Source: Pseudonocardia phyllosphaerae
GTDB taxonomy: Bacteria; Actinomycetota; Actinomycetes; Mycobacteriales; Pseudonocardiaceae
DNA length: 64,000 nucleotides
Assembly: GCF_046546475.1 (NCBI RefSeq)
Contig: NZ_JBKGXS010000004.1
Span: 1 to 64,000, forward strand
Reading direction: 5' to 3'
Numbering within the stretch: the stretch's first letter is position 1; every line of letters starts with the position of its first letter. This document shows positions 61,902 to 64,000 of this stretch, one piece after another. The notes beneath the pieces are model-generated. The model did no database searches. It saw nothing but the letters and a program-made list of their open reading frames with translations, and was not told where the DNA came from. A program made the translations under genes and the position numbers.

Positions 61902-62728
61902 TCGACGGCGTGGAGACCACGACCGAGCCCGGCCCGTTCTACCTGCCCGACACCGCGAGCAGCGCTCCGGGCGGCACCGAGCACTTCACCGCCACCCATT
62001 GGACGACCGGCCCCTGGTTCGCCGAGGCCCAGCACATGGGGCCGCCGTCGGCGCTGCTCGCCCGCGCGCTGGAACGCGTACCCGGCGGGGAGGGCAAACG
62101 GATCGCGCGGATCACCGTCGAGGTGCTCGGTGCGGTCCCGTCCGGAGCGATCACCGTGTCCGCCGGCGTCGAGCGCCCGGGCCGCACCATCGAACTGCTG
62201 CACGCCACGATGAGCGCCGGCGGCCGCGACGTGCTGCGTGCCCGCGCCTGGCGGCTCGCCGCGAGCGACACCGCGGCCGTCGCGAGCGGCGCGGCCGATC
62301 CGCTGCCCGGCCGCGAGCACGCGACGATCCGCGACGAGCACCCCGACGGCTGGCTACCCGGCTTCCTCGACGCCATGGAGTGGGGCTGGCTCGACGGCGC
62401 CCTCGACGAGCCCGGCCCGGGCCGCGCCTGGATCCGGATGCGGGTCCCGCTGGTCGAGGGCGAGCCGACGACGCCGCTGGAGCGGGTCATGGTCGCTGCT
62501 GACTGCGCGAACGGTCTCGCCGCGCCGCTGGACGTGCGCGGCTGGCTGTTCCTCAACACCGAGCTGACCGTGCACCTGCTGCGCGCCCCGGCCGGCGACG
62601 GGGCGGTGGGGGTGTCCGCGCAGACCGTCGTCGGGCCGGAGGGGCTGGGCACCTGCACCGCCACCCTCTTCGACGACGACGGCCAGGTCGGCCGCATCAC
62701 CCAGGCCCTCACCGTCCGCGCCCGCTGA
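61898..62728 (+). CDS. thioesterase-family protein (acyl-CoA thioesterase II-like)
   Basis: The 276-residue protein appears to be a double-hotdog thioesterase: the first half contains TEHFTATHWTTGPWFAEAQH and GPPSALLARALE, the second WIRMRVPLVEGEPTTPLERV, ADCANGLAAPLD and WLFLNTELTVHLLRAPAGD. It would hydrolyse an acyl-CoA thioester; specificity unknown. ATG 61898 overlaps the nuclease stop, so both are one transcript. Confidence 0.85.
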   Translation: MIDGVETTTEPGPFYLPDTASSAPGGTEHFTATHWTTGPWFAEAQHMGPPSALLARALERVPGGEGKRIARITVEVLGAVPSGAITVSAGVERPGRTIELLHATMSAGGRDVLRARAWRLAASDTAAVASGAADPLPGREHATIRDEHPDGWLPGFLDAMEWGWLDGALDEPGPGRAWIRMRVPLVEGEPTTPLERVMVAADCANGLAAPLDVRGWLFLNTELTVHLLRAPAGDGAVGVSAQTVVGPEGLGTCTATLFDDDGQVGRITQALTVRAR

Positions 62729-62791
62729 GCCCGGCACCGCCGAGCCTCCGATCCACCCGGGTCACGGGGCTGCCGGCCCCGGACACCGCGA

Positions 62792-62824
62792 CGGCCCGGC
62801 CCCGAGGGTGTCGGGACCGGGCCG
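62792..62824. terminator. bidirectional terminator between the thioesterase gene and hisG
   Basis: cggcccggccccga (62792-62805) pairs with tcgggaccgggccg (62811-62824) apart from one C/A mismatch, with a 5-base loop, in the 152-base convergent gap. Confidence 0.75.
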
Positions 62825-62880
62825 GCCGGCGCTGGGGAGAGGTTCGGCGGGACGCCCGAGACGGTGCCCCGGAGGCTCGC

Positions 62881-63774
62881 TCAGCCCTCGTCGGTCCGCG
62901 GCGCCATCATCGCGCGGCAGGACCGGATCTCCGAGGTCAGGATGGCCGTCGCGCCGATCGTCGCGAGCTGGTCCATGACCCGGTTGGTGTCCTTGGTCGG
63001 CACCATCGTGCGGACCGCGACCCAGCCCTGCTTGCGCAGCGGCGACACCGTCGGCGCCTGCAGGCCCGGGGCCACCTTCTCCACCTGGGGCAGCAGGTCC
63101 TCGTGGCAGTCGAAGTCCATCATCAGGTACTCGCGGGCGAGCACGACGCCGCGCAGCCGCTCCGCGAAGACCTTCTTGACGCCGTCGATCTCGGGGTCCT
63201 CGGTGCGGTCCGGGCGCTTCTCGCGCTCGATCAGCGTCGCCTGCGAGGTGGCGATCGGCTCGCCGATGACCTCCAGGCCGTGCTGGCGCAGCGTCCGGCC
63301 CGAGGACACGACGTCGGCGATCGCGTCGGCCAGCCCGAGCTGGATGGAGATCTCCACGGCACCGTCGAGCTTCACGATCTCGGCGCCGATCCGCTTGCCC
63401 GACAGGTAGGACCGGACCAGCCGCGGGTACGACGTGGCGATCTTGCGGCCGTCGAGGTCCTCGAGCTTCCAGTCGTTGTCCACCGGGGCGGCGAACTGGA
63501 AGCGCGACTTGCCGAAGCCCAGCGCGATGAGCTCCTGGGTCTGGCTGCCGGACTCCTCCATGAGGTCGAAGCCGGTCACGCCCAGGTGCAGGTCGCCCTT
63601 GCCGACGTAGGTCGCGATGTCCTTGGGCCGCAGGTAGAAGAACTCGATGCCGTTGCCCTCGTCGACGATGCTGAGGTCACGCGAGTCGGTCCGCTGGCGG
63701 TATCCGGCCTCGCGCATCATCGTCGCGGCGGGCTCGGCCAGGGTGCCCTTGTTCGGCAGTGCCACGCGGAGCAT
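62881..63774 (-). CDS. hisG: ATP phosphoribosyltransferase, long form
   Basis: The 297-residue enzyme catalyses the first step of histidine synthesis. MLRVALPNKGTLAEPAATMM begins the catalytic domains, followed by DIATYVGKGDLHLGVTGFDL, KIATSYPRLVRSYL and GAVEISIQLGLADAIADVVS with the PRPP loop. The last 80 residues are the regulatory ACT-like domain (GLQAPTVSPLRKQGWVAVRT), so it should be feedback-inhibited by histidine. ATG 63774. hisE lies 58 bases upstream. Confidence 0.95.
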   Translation of the reverse strand: MLRVALPNKGTLAEPAATMMREAGYRQRTDSRDLSIVDEGNGIEFFYLRPKDIATYVGKGDLHLGVTGFDLMEESGSQTQELIALGFGKSRFQFAAPVDNDWKLEDLDGRKIATSYPRLVRSYLSGKRIGAEIVKLDGAVEISIQLGLADAIADVVSSGRTLRQHGLEVIGEPIATSQATLIEREKRPDRTEDPEIDGVKKVFAERLRGVVLAREYLMMDFDCHEDLLPQVEKVAPGLQAPTVSPLRKQGWVAVRTMVPTKDTNRVMDQLATIGATAILTSEIRSCRAMMAPRTDEG

Positions 63775-63832
63775 GACGCTCTCCTGAATCGTTCGGTGCG
63801 GTCGTCGGTCGGGTCGTGACGGGTGCGGCGCG

Positions 63833-64000
63833 CTACAGGTGCTTGTAGACGTCCTCGAGGCCCAGGCCACGCTGGAGCATGATCACCTGCAGCCGGTAGA
63901 GGAGCTGTGAGATCTCCTCGGCGAGGGACTCGTCGCTCTCGTACTCGGCGGCGATCCACACCTCGCCGGCCTCCTCGAGCACCTTCTTGCCCTGGGCGTG
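63833..64000 (-). CDS. hisE: phosphoribosyl-ATP pyrophosphatase, C-terminal part (5' end outside window)
   Basis: The last 55 residues of HisE are visible, starting GKKVLEEAGEVWIAAEYES after two residues and ending LYRLQVIMLQRGLGLEDVYK followed by HL. The family helix with E-E-x-x-E metal ligands is present in KKVLEEAGEV. The frame runs off the right edge. HisE performs the second step of histidine synthesis, and the gene precedes hisG as in mycobacteria. Confidence 0.93.
   Translation of the reverse strand, partial: HAQGKKVLEEAGEVWIAAEYESDESLAEEISQLLYRLQVIMLQRGLGLEDVYKHL

Overview
The window is 64 kb of very GC-rich chromosome (strong G/C third positions, many GTG starts) from an actinomycete. 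The Pup-proteasome genes, RbpA, ANTAR and WYL-domain proteins and a mycobacteria-like gene order all point there; Pseudonocardiaceae, probably Pseudonocardia, is my inference from overall gene content. No rRNA, tRNA, CRISPR array, insertion sequence or prophage was seen. The window cuts a gamma-glutamyltransferase gene at the left edge and hisE at the right edge.

Left part (1-22 kb) is mixed metabolism: ggt end, PucR regulator, FAD oxidoreductase, DUF3072 protein, a LigD-type phosphoesterase/polymerase whose central ligase-like domain looks dead, a glycerophosphodiester phosphodiesterase, an MFS transporter, rbpA with a sigma-R-like promoter convergent with ppm1 (polyprenol-phosphate-mannose synthase), a three-gene FecBCD-type ABC importer, a PIG-L deacetylase, PspC, an Xaa-Pro peptidase, a GAF-ANTAR protein, a 5'-3' exonuclease, an M20 hydrolase, and a cupin regulator/kinase/flavoprotein/Eis acetyltransferase group.

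From about 22 kb to the right end the backbone follows the order known around Rv2092c-Rv2122c of Mycobacterium tuberculosis: helY, tatC, tatA, pafC, pafB, pafA, then prcA, prcB, pup, dop, then mpa (ARC), trmI, a RecB-like nuclease, hisG and hisE. These encode pupylation (PafA), depupylation (Dop), the 20S proteasome (PrcA/PrcB), its ATPase (Mpa), the tag (Pup), and the PafBC DNA-damage regulators. Lineage-specific cargo interrupts it: a second UMP-kinase-type gene between helY and tatC, a glutaminase between pafB and pafA, a 15-kb block between pafA and prcA, and a 5.5-kb block (Nudix, small ORF, marR-lpdA, yceI, DASS transporter) between dop and mpa.

The 15-kb block holds the most unusual locus: a molybdenum formate dehydrogenase operon (mobA, fdhA, a NuoE-NuoF fusion, a separate iron-sulfur subunit) with fdhD divergent. 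Its catalytic gene has an in-frame TGA exactly at the active-site selenocysteine position, followed by a hairpin with a GGTCT loop at the same distance as in E. coli fdhF. I therefore read it as one selenoprotein gene. Its alpha subunit is also split: the iron-sulfur half that is normally N-terminal is encoded last in the operon.
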